Below the pieces are notes generated by a model. It saw only the letters and a list, made by a program, of their open reading frames with translations, had not been told where the DNA came from and made no database searches. A DNA stretch of 64,000 nt. It comes from Patescibacteria group bacterium (lineage in GTDB: Bacteria; Patescibacteriota; Microgenomatia; UBA1406; GWC2-37-13). This document shows, piece after piece, positions 1 through 8,214 of the stretch. A program made the translations under genes and the position numbers. The stretch is taken from positions 28,488 through 92,487 of the forward strand of contig JANWUX010000003.1 of the NCBI GenBank assembly GCA_025057905.1, read 5' to 3'. Numbering within the stretch: position 1 is the stretch's first letter; every line of letters begins with the position of its first letter.

Positions 1-814
1 ATTAACTGATTGATTGTAACTTTTGATATCTTTAAAAATGATTAAGTAACTTTTGCAAAATTACTCAAACTTTTTTAAAGACAACATTACTGGCCAAACT
101 TCAACCTTGAACATCAATTATTCATATTTTTAGCTAGGTTATTATTGATCAATCTTAAGAAATAAATAGCAAAAAGATGTCCAGAATATTTTAGCTACAA
201 TCCAAAATTATGGTATGGATAGAATAATTACTATCGAATAATCAACAGATTAATTCACAAAATGATTAGAATGCAAAATTTAACAGAGGTTAATAGGAAG
301 ATTATTCTGTCTTACCATTAATTCCTGATGATGTTGCTAGAAACTGATTCTTGCAATCATTGATGATAGTTGCTCTTAAAGCCTTCACTATTTAGTTATC
401 TCCTTAAGAATACGGGGAAGATTATTTTTAAAATTTTTTCTTTAGAAATCAAGAAAATTGCGTCATAAAACCTTAAAGTTTCTTTTACAACCTTCAAGAA
501 GATAAAATTCTGGTTTTCGAAGTAGGTATTATTTATAGAATTGATGAAAAAAATTATGAATTTTTACAACATCAAGCAATGATGTCAAAAAAACGTTTTT
601 GGAAATCTTCTCAGAGAACAATCTAATTTTTCAGAAAAATTTCTATCGTTAAAACACTTAAATCTCTCCTCCCGTAATGGTGGGGGTAATTAGAAGAGAT
701 TTTAAGCGAAAATAAACACTACCAGAATATGCTAAAAATATTATCTCTTCAAACAGCATCCTGAACCAAATTCATTAAAAATCCAGAAATATTTATTAGA
801 ATATAATTAAAAAC
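1..814. other. Gene-poor left end
   Basis: I see no gene with a credible start, length and family resemblance in these 814 bases. The + strand has a 49-codon open stretch at 477-626 that begins right after a stop and has no start codon. It reads like ordinary protein sequence (it includes EFLQHQAMMSKKRFW) but I do not recognise it, so it may be a gene remnant. The arms at 661-670 and 692-701 are complementary at 9 of 10 positions and could form a hairpin. TATAAT at 802-807 is probably the -10 element of the next gene. Confidence 0.5.
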
Positions 815-1939
815 ATGTTAGAGAAAATTTTAGATCTGAGCAAGAAATTAATTTCATATCCCTCAGTTACCTCAAATTACCAAGCCTTAAAATCGGTCCT
901 AGAAGAGGCCCTGAAACCTTTAAAAGAAGAGGGACTAACCATTGAGTCTTTCGAAAGAAATCAAAAACCATCAGTATTAATCTATCAAGGAAATAAAAGA
1001 CCAAAAAGATTTCGTCTGATTTTTAATGGCCATCTTGATGTTGTTTCAGGAAAAGAGTCTCAGTATAGACCTTTTGAAAAGCAAGGTCGACTTTACGGTA
1101 GAGGAGCAATTGATATGAAAAGTGCTTGCGCGGTCTTGATACTTGTTTTCAAAAATGTTGTTAAAAAGATTAACTATCCTCTAGCTCTCCAGCTTGTTAC
1201 CGATGAAGAAACAGGTGGTTTTAACGGGACAAAATACCAGATAGAAAAAGGTGTGAGAGCTGATTTTGTTATCGCTGGGGAACCCACTGATTTTGGCATA
1301 AATAACAAAGCTAAAGGAATAATTTGGATGAAAGTGAAAACTAAGGGGATATCAGCTCATGGTGCCTATCCTTGGAATGGCGAAAATGCCCTATTGAAAG
1401 CTCAAAAAATAATTGAAAAAATCTATCGTGTTTATCCTCTACCTAAAAAAGAATCTTGGCAAACAACTTTTAATCTGGCAAGAATTGAAACCCCAAATCT
1501 CACTTTTAACAAAGTTCCCGCTGAAGCAACAATTTTTTTTGATATTCGTTACATTCCTGAAGAGTTTAAGAACAAATCTTTTAAAATTGGAAAAAAAACT
1601 TTTGAGAAAAAAATTAAAAAGATAATTGGCGCCGACGAGGAAAAAGAAATTATTCTCTTTGAACCTCCACAGTTTACTGAAGAAAAAAATTCATTTATTC
1701 TTAACCTAAAAAAATCAATAAAAAATATCCTTAAAAAAAACTCAAAAATTATTATAAAACATGGTGGTTCCGACATTCGCCATTTTAATCAAGTCAGCTG
1801 TCCAGGAATAACTTTTGGACCAATTGGAGGAGGTCTTCACTCAGACGAAGAGTGGATTGATATTAAAAGTCTGGAGTACTATTACAAAATACTAGAAGAT
1901 TATGTTTTTAGATTAAAGAGCGAGTCGGTTGAAACTTGA
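815..1939 (+). CDS. M20 family metallopeptidase (ArgE/DapE-like)
   Basis: Predicted zinc-dependent amidohydrolase of the M20 family, whose members remove acyl groups from amino acids or cleave short peptides in the cytoplasm. The metal-site motifs are in order: NGHLDVV near residue 72, GRGAIDMKSA near 96 and TDEETGG near 130, followed by a GISAHGAYP dimerisation-domain motif. The length of 374 residues is normal. The substrate cannot be told from sequence; deacetylase, desuccinylase or dipeptidase are all possible. The start follows TATAAT (802-807) by only 7 bases and has no clear ribosome binding site, suggesting a leaderless message. A second M20 enzyme lies downstream at 2802. Confidence 0.85.
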   Translation: MLEKILDLSKKLISYPSVTSNYQALKSVLEEALKPLKEEGLTIESFERNQKPSVLIYQGNKRPKRFRLIFNGHLDVVSGKESQYRPFEKQGRLYGRGAIDMKSACAVLILVFKNVVKKINYPLALQLVTDEETGGFNGTKYQIEKGVRADFVIAGEPTDFGINNKAKGIIWMKVKTKGISAHGAYPWNGENALLKAQKIIEKIYRVYPLPKKESWQTTFNLARIETPNLTFNKVPAEATIFFDIRYIPEEFKNKSFKIGKKTFEKKIKKIIGADEEKEIILFEPPQFTEEKNSFILNLKKSIKNILKKNSKIIIKHGGSDIRHFNQVSCPGITFGPIGGGLHSDEEWIDIKSLEYYYKILEDYVFRLKSESVET

Positions 1940-2097
1940 TTTTTTAAAAATTTTTAAGTAGAATTAAATTATGGAATTAAAAAATCTTCACATTAAAAGA
2001 CTTCTACGGCCTAAATCAAGGCGACATTAAAGCTAATTTCTCTTTTAATCTTTTTTATTCCTGTTTTGATTATTAGAAATTTAAAAGGATTTTAGAT
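1940..2097. other. Intergenic, nothing recognised
   Basis: About 158 AT-rich bases between the M20 gene and the GNAT-like gene. A 19-codon frame starts with ATG at 1971 but resembles nothing I know. AAAAGGAT just before 2098 may act as a weak ribosome binding site for the next gene. Confidence 0.4.
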
Positions 2098-2805
2098 ATG
2101 GAAGGATATAGATACTCTGAGTTGAGAGAAGATGATGAAAGCAATCCTCTACCCTCAAGCATTGGGAAATATCACCTCTATTGGTTTAAAGCTGAACAAT
2201 TAGAAAAAGCCTATAAAGGAAATCCATCGTTGATTGAATATTTTTTAGAATATTTAGCACAAACAGTAAACAAGGATAGCCATATGCTACAAGTTAACCT
2301 CGGTGGTTTAATTGAATCAGTGATGAACAATCAAGCGGTCATGTTTCTTTTTTCTGATAAATTCACTGATAAGAAAGATAAGAAAGAAGGTCTTTCGATC
2401 GAAAATCTAAAACTTGGGGGGTTTGCAAGACTTTTTCCTTGGCAAAAAGAACAAGAAGATAGAGATAAAGTCATTGCCTGGGAGATAGGAACAGTTTTTG
2501 TAACTCCGGAATTGAGAGGCAATCATCTGGCAGAATGCATGATTGAGGCTTTAATTAATCACATGATGAATCAAATAGGTATGACTAGAAGAAAGCCAAT
2601 TTTTTTTGCTGTTGTTACTGAAGATAATGAAGCATCAAAAAAGTTATTTAGCAGACTAGTCAAGAATGGAGAATGGAGAGAAGAAATACCAACAGAAGAA
2701 CAGACACAAGGATTTACCGTCTATTTAGTAGGAGAAGAGGGAAATTATGTCAATGTCTTTGAAGGATGGGGAATACCCTCTCGCCTCTATTTTTATAACA
2801 GATGA
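2098..2805 (+). CDS. GNAT-like acetyltransferase
   Basis: A 235-residue protein whose second half looks like a GNAT domain. It has the strand and acetyl-CoA loop VFVTPELRGNHLAECMIEAL around residues 137-156, and then FFAVVTEDNEASKKLF, which matches the typical later GNAT segment where an Asn precedes a helix. The N-terminal half (about 100 residues) is not recognised. The Q/R-x-x-G-x-G/A loop is present only as RGNHLA, so coenzyme binding is plausible but not certain. The stop overlaps the start of the next M20 gene (ATGA, 4 bases), implying translational coupling. The acceptor substrate is unknown. Confidence 0.6.
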   Translation: MEGYRYSELREDDESNPLPSSIGKYHLYWFKAEQLEKAYKGNPSLIEYFLEYLAQTVNKDSHMLQVNLGGLIESVMNNQAVMFLFSDKFTDKKDKKEGLSIENLKLGGFARLFPWQKEQEDRDKVIAWEIGTVFVTPELRGNHLAECMIEALINHMMNQIGMTRRKPIFFAVVTEDNEASKKLFSRLVKNGEWREEIPTEEQTQGFTVYLVGEEGNYVNVFEGWGIPSRLYFYNR

Positions 2806-3866
2806 AAAATAGTTCCCTATTGAAACTCTTTTTAGAACTTATCAAAATTGACAGCGTCTCTGGGGAGGAACAAGAGATAAGAAATTTTATTATTTCCTTG
2901 CTAAAAAAGAAAAAGCTCACCTACAAAATTGATACAGTGGGTAATCTCTTCATTGAAAAAAAAGGCTCTGGCAAGCCAATTATGCTCTGTGGCCATCTGG
3001 ACACAGTTGAGCCAGGCAGAGGAGTCAAGCCGGTGGTTGAAGATAAAATCATCAAATCAGACGGAAAAACAATCTTAGGCGCTGATAATAAAGCATTTGT
3101 TAGCGTTTTGGTTGATATCTTAGTTAACGAACAAATTGATCGTTACTTAGAAATTATTCTGTCGGTAAAAGAAGAAACAGGTGGCGGGCTCGATTTTTTT
3201 CCTTTTTCTTGGCTAAGATCAAAACAAGGAATTATCTTCGACAATGCCAATCCCATTGGCGGAATTGTTCTTCGATCGCCAGAGATCACTAACTTCTCTC
3301 TGGAATTTCTTGGAAAAGCCTCCCATGTCGCCACACCAGAAAAAGGCATCAACAGCCTTTTGCCGGCAGTCGAGTTTCTTGGAAAAATAAAAAAACATCT
3401 AACAAATACCAACAAAAAGATTAGTGTCAATATTGGTCTTGTTCATTCGGGAACAGCCATCAACACCATCCCCGAAAAAACAGTTATCAAGGGTGAGATT
3501 CGCTCCTATGACCAAAGAAAATTTAACTTTTCAAAAACCCTTATTAAAGAAATTTTTTTTCAGGCAAAAAAAGTTTTCAAAGGAGAAGCTCTTTTAACCT
3601 TCGATGGCTATTGTCCTGGCTACCATCACCAAAAAAACGATCCTTTCATAAAAAAAATTGCTTCGGTTATCAAAAAAAATCAACTGACACCCTACTATCT
3701 CAAAAGATCAGGAATAAGCGATGGTAATATTCTAAACTCCCATCAAATCAAAACCGTAGTTCTCTCTGATGGCGTGATCAACCCTCATACTCGAAAAGAG
3801 AAGATCAAGATCGCTGACCTTTTTCTAATAAAAAAACTTGTTTTGGATTTTGCCACCCAGATTTAA
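2802..3866 (+). CDS. M20 family peptidase (PepT-like)
   Basis: Second zinc-dependent M20 enzyme, 354 residues. Motifs: MLCGHLDTVEPG near residue 61, ILGADNKA (the form seen in peptidase-T-like M20 proteins) near 91, and SVKEETGG near 120. GLVHSGTAINTIPEKTVIKG fits the region after the dimerisation domain. It probably hydrolyses short peptides, but a deacylase role cannot be excluded. It overlaps the GNAT-like gene by 4 bases and converges with the broken radC, with a 4-base overlap at 3863-3866. The pair of M20 enzymes would suit an organism that takes up peptides rather than making amino acids; that is inference. Confidence 0.82.
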   Translation: MKNSSLLKLFLELIKIDSVSGEEQEIRNFIISLLKKKKLTYKIDTVGNLFIEKKGSGKPIMLCGHLDTVEPGRGVKPVVEDKIIKSDGKTILGADNKAFVSVLVDILVNEQIDRYLEIILSVKEETGGGLDFFPFSWLRSKQGIIFDNANPIGGIVLRSPEITNFSLEFLGKASHVATPEKGINSLLPAVEFLGKIKKHLTNTNKKISVNIGLVHSGTAINTIPEKTVIKGEIRSYDQRKFNFSKTLIKEIFFQAKKVFKGEALLTFDGYCPGYHHQKNDPFIKKIASVIKKNQLTPYYLKRSGISDGNILNSHQIKTVVLSDGVINPHTRKEKIKIADLFLIKKLVLDFATQI

Positions 3867-4571
3867 AAATCAATTAACTTCTTTGCAGCCATACTCAAAT
3901 AATCATTTTTCCCAACAATAAGATGACCTATGACCCTAATCCCGATTATTCTGCCAGCTTCAATGAGTCTTCTGGTCACTAAGATATCCTCTTTTGAAGG
4001 CTCCAAAACTTCAGAAGGGTGATTATGGGCTAAGATTATCTGGACCGAGTGATTTCTGATAGCCATCTCAATGACCTCTCGGGGATGAAGGAGATTTTGA
4101 GTCAAAGTCCCCCGACTGACCTCCTCAACACTGATGATTTCGTTGTAATTTATCAAGCAAACAACGAAGAGATGCTCTTTGTGGTAATTAACAAGCTTTC
4201 TTCTTATCTGGAAGTAAATGTTTTGGGGAGTGATAAACTTTTTTCGGCTCTGATCTTGGCTCTGGATTTTTCGGCAGCTTCATCAAGATTTTTTAGCCGC
4301 CTAGCTATCTCAATGCAAGCCTTTACCTGACAAGCCTTGGCGAAACCAATCCCCTTAATTTTTCTTAACTCTTCAAATGAGGCTTCCTGAATTCGGTTAA
4401 GGGTTTTGAAGTGGCCAAGCAAACGCTGAGAAAGCTCAATGACTGAAGCCCCTCTTACGCCTCGATCAAAAACCAAAGCCAATAATTCAGTCAAAGATAG
4501 AGCCTCTGGCCCAAACGCGCCAGTCTCTCTCTAGGTCGCTCCTCTTGGGGAAAAGATGAAAGAAAACTCAT
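3863..4571 (-). pseudogene. radC: radC, broken by two frameshifts
   Basis: The RadC (JAB/MPN-domain) protein can be followed end to end but in three frames. The N-terminal part (ATG at 4571) gives RPRERLARLG. After a -1 change in a GGG run near 4511 it continues PEALSLTELLALVFDRG and the helix-hairpin-helix IKGIGFAKACQ. After another -1 change near 4221-4231 (CCCC/AAAA run) it continues KEHLFVV, SVEEVSRGTLTQN, HPREV and the metal motif ILAHNHPS. Both changes fit loss of a single base. No start downstream restores a full protein. A sequencing error could explain one lesion; two in one gene, alongside similar damage in recX, comM and comFC, argues for real decay. Confidence 0.85.
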
Positions 4572-4657
4572 CAGTCAATCATTTAAAGTCAAAGAAGTAA
4601 TTTCAACAGAATATGACCAACAAAGGGGTATATTTAAAGGCTCTGGAGAAAAATCCG

Positions 4658-4731
4658 TGGACCCGAGGGGACTCGAACCCCTGACCTCTTGACTGCCAGC
4701 CAAGCGTTCTTACCAACTGAACTACGGGCCC
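4658..4731 (-). tRNA. tRNA-Ala (anticodon GGC)
   Basis: A complete cloverleaf can be drawn on the minus strand: acceptor GGGCCCG pairing with CGGGTCC, D arm GTTC/GAAC, anticodon stem CTTGG/TCAAG around loop CTGGCAG, and T arm AGGGG-TTCGAGT-CCCCT. The anticodon is GGC (alanine, GCC/GCU codons). The acceptor has the G3:U70 wobble pair that is the alanine identity element. The length is 74 bases with an A discriminator. CCA is not encoded (the next bases are CGG), so it would be added after transcription. Confidence 0.95.
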
Positions 4732-4802
4732 TAATCTATAAATTATACCCCGAAGACAGGATCAATCACAAAAAAAACTAATCGTTAGTAATGAAGGTAT
4801 CT

Positions 4803-5690
4803 TTGTTTAAGAAGATTAGACTCCCGAAGACTTCTCAATCTCTTAGCCAACCACTCAACCGGAGTCAACTAACCGCGGCCCTGGTCGACTAAAAAAGACC
4901 CTACCATCAGCGATAAACACCGCTCGGTTATTGATCGCTGGCAAACTTGACCAACCTGGCTTTGCCTCCAAGAAACGAATCTCGGCAACAGTCCGGCAAA
5001 TATCAAAACCGCAACAAGAAATAACAATCGCCTCCGGCTGACAGCGAAGGACCTCGCCCCAGTCAAGACGTCGAGAAGGAGAACCGGGAAAACTATAACC
5101 GTCAATACCACCTGCCATTCTTATTAACTCTGGCGTCCAGTGACCACTAGAAAAAAGAGGATTAATCCATTCAAAAAAACTCATCCGAATTGGCTGGTGA
5201 AGTTTAGTTTTTTCATTGAGGCTTCTAATTCACTGTTTTAAGTTTCTTTATCAGAGCTTTTGTCCGTTTTGGCTGGACTAAGACTTGACCTATAGTATAA
5301 AAACTTTTGATCACCTCGGTGAGTGTCTTTGGCTGAAGGCTAAATATCTTTGTTTCTCGACTAACATTTTTATGGCCGCCTCAATTGAGGAGTAAGATTA
5401 GAGCACAGAGATGAAACAAACTTTGAGTAGTGATTAAGTCAGGACTAAGTTTTTTAGAAGGTGAAGATCAAGGCAAAATAGCCGTTATTTGCTTGCTAGT
5501 GTTTGAGAAACTACTCTATCGATCTGATCGCTAGACAAGCCAAAGGGATTAGATTTTGAGTTATCACTGGGCGATCTAAAATCTCTGGTGGATAGTCACA
5601 CTCGTGGCTTCGGGCTACTAAAAATCTCGCCAAGCCAAAAGAGAAGACAATCTCACAATGTCGCTGGGAAGAAACGAGTTAATCTTCATC
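4803..5690 (-). pseudogene. Decayed BtuF-like cobalamin-binding protein
   Basis: Reading the minus strand in changing frames gives consecutive pieces of the substrate-binding protein family that includes BtuF: FFPATL, VARSHECDYPPEILDRPVIT (with the hallmark SHECDYP), GLSSDQIDRVVSQTL, LSPDLITTQ, FSLQPKTLTEVIKSF, FYTIGQVLVQPKRTKALI, FFEWINPLFSSGHWTPELI, then AIVISCCGFD and FFSRPGPRLVD. At least five frame changes and several in-frame stops interrupt it. The longest intact piece covers 4855-5184, too short to work. The order and spacing match a full protein of about 280 residues, so this is an old, inactive copy. A siderophore-binding relative is possible, but the SHECDYP motif favours cobalamin. 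Confidence 0.8.
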
Positions 5691-5793
5691 TAGATAATTC
5701 TAGAGTCTTTGTCTTAGGTAGATTAAGTCTGATTTTAGTATCGCCAAGTAAGCAAGGAAGGAAAATTAACCGTGAATAAAATTTAACCCTCTG

Positions 5794-6654
5794 TCAAAGC
5801 TCCCCCAAGGCCTCTTTTCTTGTCGTTTCTTCTTTTATTAGATTAAAAAATCTTTCTGTTGAAGAGAGTCGCCGATGACCAACGATTTTAGCAATATAGT
5901 CAATCGAGGCACCGTTTTTAAGCTGATGAGCAATGAAGGTATTTCTTAGGTCATTAACAGTTGCGTTTTCTATGCCCACCTCCCTAAAACACCGACTGAT
6001 TATCTGCCTTATGTTTCTTACTAAAAGGGGCTTGCCGGTTCGAGTAACAAAAAGATGATCATCTTTTGATGGCGGTCTAATCTTCAGATACTCTTCAATT
6101 GCCTTTTTAGCTGAGTCGGTAAGAGGTACTTCCCTTTCTAAGTTTTTTCCATAGGCAGAAATTTTAAGGGTTTTTTCGCCAATATCTTTAAGTCTTAGAT
6201 TAGCTAGTTCGCCAATCTTCATTCCCGTCTGAAGAAGTATCTCCACCAAAGCAAAAGTTCGCGGATCTTCTTTAGCAACATCTCGAAGGGCCCGATACTC
6301 CATTTTTGAGAATACACGTGGCGGTGTTAACTGATATTTTGGATGAGAAACATCAAGCGAGGGGTTATAATCAATAAGTCCCTCATTCTTTAAAAACCGA
6401 AAGAAAGTTCGAATTGAGTTTAACTTCCTGGAAGCTGATTTTTTAGTGTATTTTTCAGAAAGAAGTTTGTTGATGAACTCGGTGATATTTTCCTTTTTTA
6501 CTTCTCGAATATCGGTAATTTCTTTGCTAGTTAAAAAGCCACTGAACTGTTCCAGGTCTTTTTTGTAGGCAATGATGGTGTAGGTTGATTTTTTTTGAAA
6601 CTCTAAGTGCTTGACGAATTTCTCAACTAAACTTGGCAAAATATAGCCTTCCAT
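5794..6654 (-). CDS. Xer-like tyrosine recombinase homologue, catalytic residues replaced
   Basis: A 286-residue protein with the two-domain layout of XerC/XerD: an N-terminal SAM-like DNA-binding domain (residues 1-100) and a C-terminal catalytic fold (110-286). The usual Arg of TGLR is Lys146 (TGMKIGEL), the His of HxLRH is Asn234 (VNDLRNTF), and the nucleophilic Tyr nine residues after the LGH-type His260 is Phe269 (STERFFN). Arg237, His260 and the beta-hairpin Lys170 remain. Strand cleavage should be impossible without the tyrosine, so a DNA-binding role is likely if the protein is used. The frame is intact. It is transcribed divergently from dnaA from a promoter at 6668-6696. Confidence 0.85.
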   Translation of the reverse strand: MEGYILPSLVEKFVKHLEFQKKSTYTIIAYKKDLEQFSGFLTSKEITDIREVKKENITEFINKLLSEKYTKKSASRKLNSIRTFFRFLKNEGLIDYNPSLDVSHPKYQLTPPRVFSKMEYRALRDVAKEDPRTFALVEILLQTGMKIGELANLRLKDIGEKTLKISAYGKNLEREVPLTDSAKKAIEEYLKIRPPSKDDHLFVTRTGKPLLVRNIRQIISRCFREVGIENATVNDLRNTFIAHQLKNGASIDYIAKIVGHRRLSSTERFFNLIKEETTRKEALGEL

Positions 6655-6667
6655 ACTAACCTATAAT

Positions 6668-6696
6668 ATCATATTATGAACAAAAAAACAAGTCAA
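6668..6696 (-). promoter_or_regulatory. Promoter of the Xer-like gene
   Basis: On the minus strand TTGACT (6696-6691) and TATGAT (6673-6668) are separated by 17 bases. The ATG at 6654 lies 13 bases after the -10 element, so the leader would be only a few bases. The -35 element faces the dnaA -35 element 6 bases away. The two form the inverted repeat GTCAAG-GTTG-CTTGAC (6692-6707), so one bound protein could affect both promoters. Confidence 0.6.
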
Positions 6697-6702
6697 GGTT
6701 GC

Positions 6703-6731
6703 TTGACAACCAGTGTCTATTTGTTTATTAT
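6703..6731 (+). promoter_or_regulatory. dnaA promoter
   Basis: TTGACA (6703-6708) and TATTAT (6726-6731) are separated by exactly 17 bases, a near-consensus housekeeping promoter. Transcription would start within the DnaA-box palindrome at 6732-6752, so DnaA binding should block its own gene. Confidence 0.7.
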
Positions 6732-6752
6732 TTGTGGATAAGTTATCCACAA
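6732..6752. promoter_or_regulatory. Palindromic pair of DnaA boxes
   Basis: TTGTGGATAA (6732-6741), a single G, then TTATCCACAA (6743-6752). Both halves contain the perfect consensus DnaA box TTATCCACA, in opposite orientation. The site lies between the dnaA -10 element and the ATG at 6757, where it would cover the transcription start. It fits autoregulation of dnaA and perhaps origin function. Confidence 0.85.
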
Positions 6753-6756
6753 GATA

Positions 6757-8103
6757 ATGACCTCACCTCTCTTGTCTTTTTGGACAGACCTTCTCAGCAA
6801 GCTTGAAACTCGCTTTTTTAACAAAAAATCAGTTTTGTTCTCGATCCTAAAACAAACTAAACTCATTGAATTAAAAGAAGACCAGCTGATCATTGGGTGC
6901 AATGGTATTGGTGTCAAAAAATTCCTTGAGGCAAAAACAAAGGAAATTGAAGAAAAAATCTCTCTTGTTCTAAAAAAAAAGCTTCAAATAGAGTTTATCA
7001 TTATCACTTCCCCAAAAAAAACCGCTGTCGGTGTTCCTCTTCTCTCTTTTGAACCGCCTTTAGAAGATATCTTTCTTCGGGCCGGCCTGAACAAAAAGTT
7101 TAGTTTTGACAACTTTGCCGTCTCCTCGACGAACCAAGTTGCCTATGCTGCCGCTCAAGCAGTTGTCAACAATCTTGGCTCAGCTTATAATCCTCTATTT
7201 TTGTATGGTGGCGTTGGTGTTGGCAAAACCCACCTAGCTCAGGCCATCGGCAGACAAATTCTTGAAAGGGATAGAAAGAAAAAAGTTTTTTTTTGCCCAG
7301 GGGAACAGTTTATCAACGAATTAATTGAGTCGATTCGGGAAAAAACAACTCAAAAGTTTAGAAAGAAATATCGTTCTCTTGATCTTCTTATTGTTGATGA
7401 CATTCAATTTCTTGCTGGCAAAGTTCATGTTCAAGAAGAGTTTTTTCATACCTTTAACTCAATTATCTCTGCTGGTGGTCAGATTGTTCTCACCTCCGAC
7501 AAACCGCCGGCTCTTATTAAAAATCTTGAAGATCGACTAAAATCCCGGTTTTCCGGAGGATTAATCATCGACATTCAACCACCTGACTTTGAGCTAAGAT
7601 CGGCCATTCTCCTTATTAAGGCTCGGGAAAAAGGAATAAATTTAGATATCGAGGCTTCAAAAATTATTGCCGAAAGAATTAAAGACACACGAGCCCTGGA
7701 GGGGACCCTTCTTTCAATCTATGCCAAGATTCTTGGCAAGAAAGAGGTAATTGATCTTGAGGCGGTTGAGGAGTTTTTTTCTTCAATCACTGACCAGGAG
7801 AAACAAAAAAAAGATACCCCTTCGCAAATAATCAAAGCTGTTGCCAATTACTATAATCTCAAAGTCTCTCAATTGAAAGGCCCTCAACGGAAAGAAAATC
7901 TGGCTTTGGCTAGGCAGGTGGCGATGTACCTTCTGAGAAAAAGACTCGGTCTGAAACTAATTGAGGTTGCCTTTGAGCTTAAAAGAAAGGATCATACCAC
8001 TGTTCTTCATGCCGAAGAAAAAATCACTAAAATGATCATGAAAAATCCTGGGTTCAAGAAAGAGATCGATGAAATAATCAATTCTCTTGAGTCATTAACT
8101 TAA
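6757..8103 (+). CDS. dnaA: Chromosomal replication initiator DnaA
   Basis: Binds DnaA boxes and ATP, opens the origin and loads the helicase. All parts are visible in 448 residues: N-terminal domain I (FWTDLLSKLETRFF), a short linker, then the AAA+ domain with YNPLFLYGGVGVGKTHLAQA (Walker A at 152-158) and LLIVDDIQFLAGK (Walker B), sensor region LTSDKPP, and C-terminal domain IV with the box-binding signature RKDHTTVLHA. The length is normal. The start is the first ATG after the DnaA-box palindrome. dnaN follows with 111 bases between. recF, which often follows dnaN, is absent here. Confidence 0.98.
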   Translation: MTSPLLSFWTDLLSKLETRFFNKKSVLFSILKQTKLIELKEDQLIIGCNGIGVKKFLEAKTKEIEEKISLVLKKKLQIEFIIITSPKKTAVGVPLLSFEPPLEDIFLRAGLNKKFSFDNFAVSSTNQVAYAAAQAVVNNLGSAYNPLFLYGGVGVGKTHLAQAIGRQILERDRKKKVFFCPGEQFINELIESIREKTTQKFRKKYRSLDLLIVDDIQFLAGKVHVQEEFFHTFNSIISAGGQIVLTSDKPPALIKNLEDRLKSRFSGGLIIDIQPPDFELRSAILLIKAREKGINLDIEASKIIAERIKDTRALEGTLLSIYAKILGKKEVIDLEAVEEFFSSITDQEKQKKDTPSQIIKAVANYYNLKVSQLKGPQRKENLALARQVAMYLLRKRLGLKLIEVAFELKRKDHTTVLHAEEKITKMIMKNPGFKKEIDEIINSLESLT

Positions 8104-8214
8104 TATCAACAGAGTTTCCACAGTTAATGTTGGCTTTTTTCTTTGTCTTGAAAATCTTCGGTGATTCTTATACACTAATACACAATCTCTAATATTACTA
8201 TTAATAAGAACAAA
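8104..8214. other. dnaA-dnaN spacer, candidate origin element
   Basis: This 111-base AT-rich spacer contains three 9-base sequences that match the DnaA box at 7 of 9 positions: GTTTCCACA (8114-8122), TTATACACT (8168-8176) and TAATACACA (8176-8184). It also has possible promoter elements for dnaN. With the perfect boxes upstream of dnaA it could form a split origin. No strand-asymmetry calculation was possible, so the origin assignment is inference. Confidence 0.45.

Noticed and set aside
661..701. Terminator at the left end
   Set aside because: The hairpin has one mismatch and a large loop and no T-run follows.
5588..5779. A 63-codon + strand frame opposite the BtuF-like pseudogene
   Set aside because: The minus strand reads as recognisable BtuF-like segments over the same bases, so the + frame is incidental.
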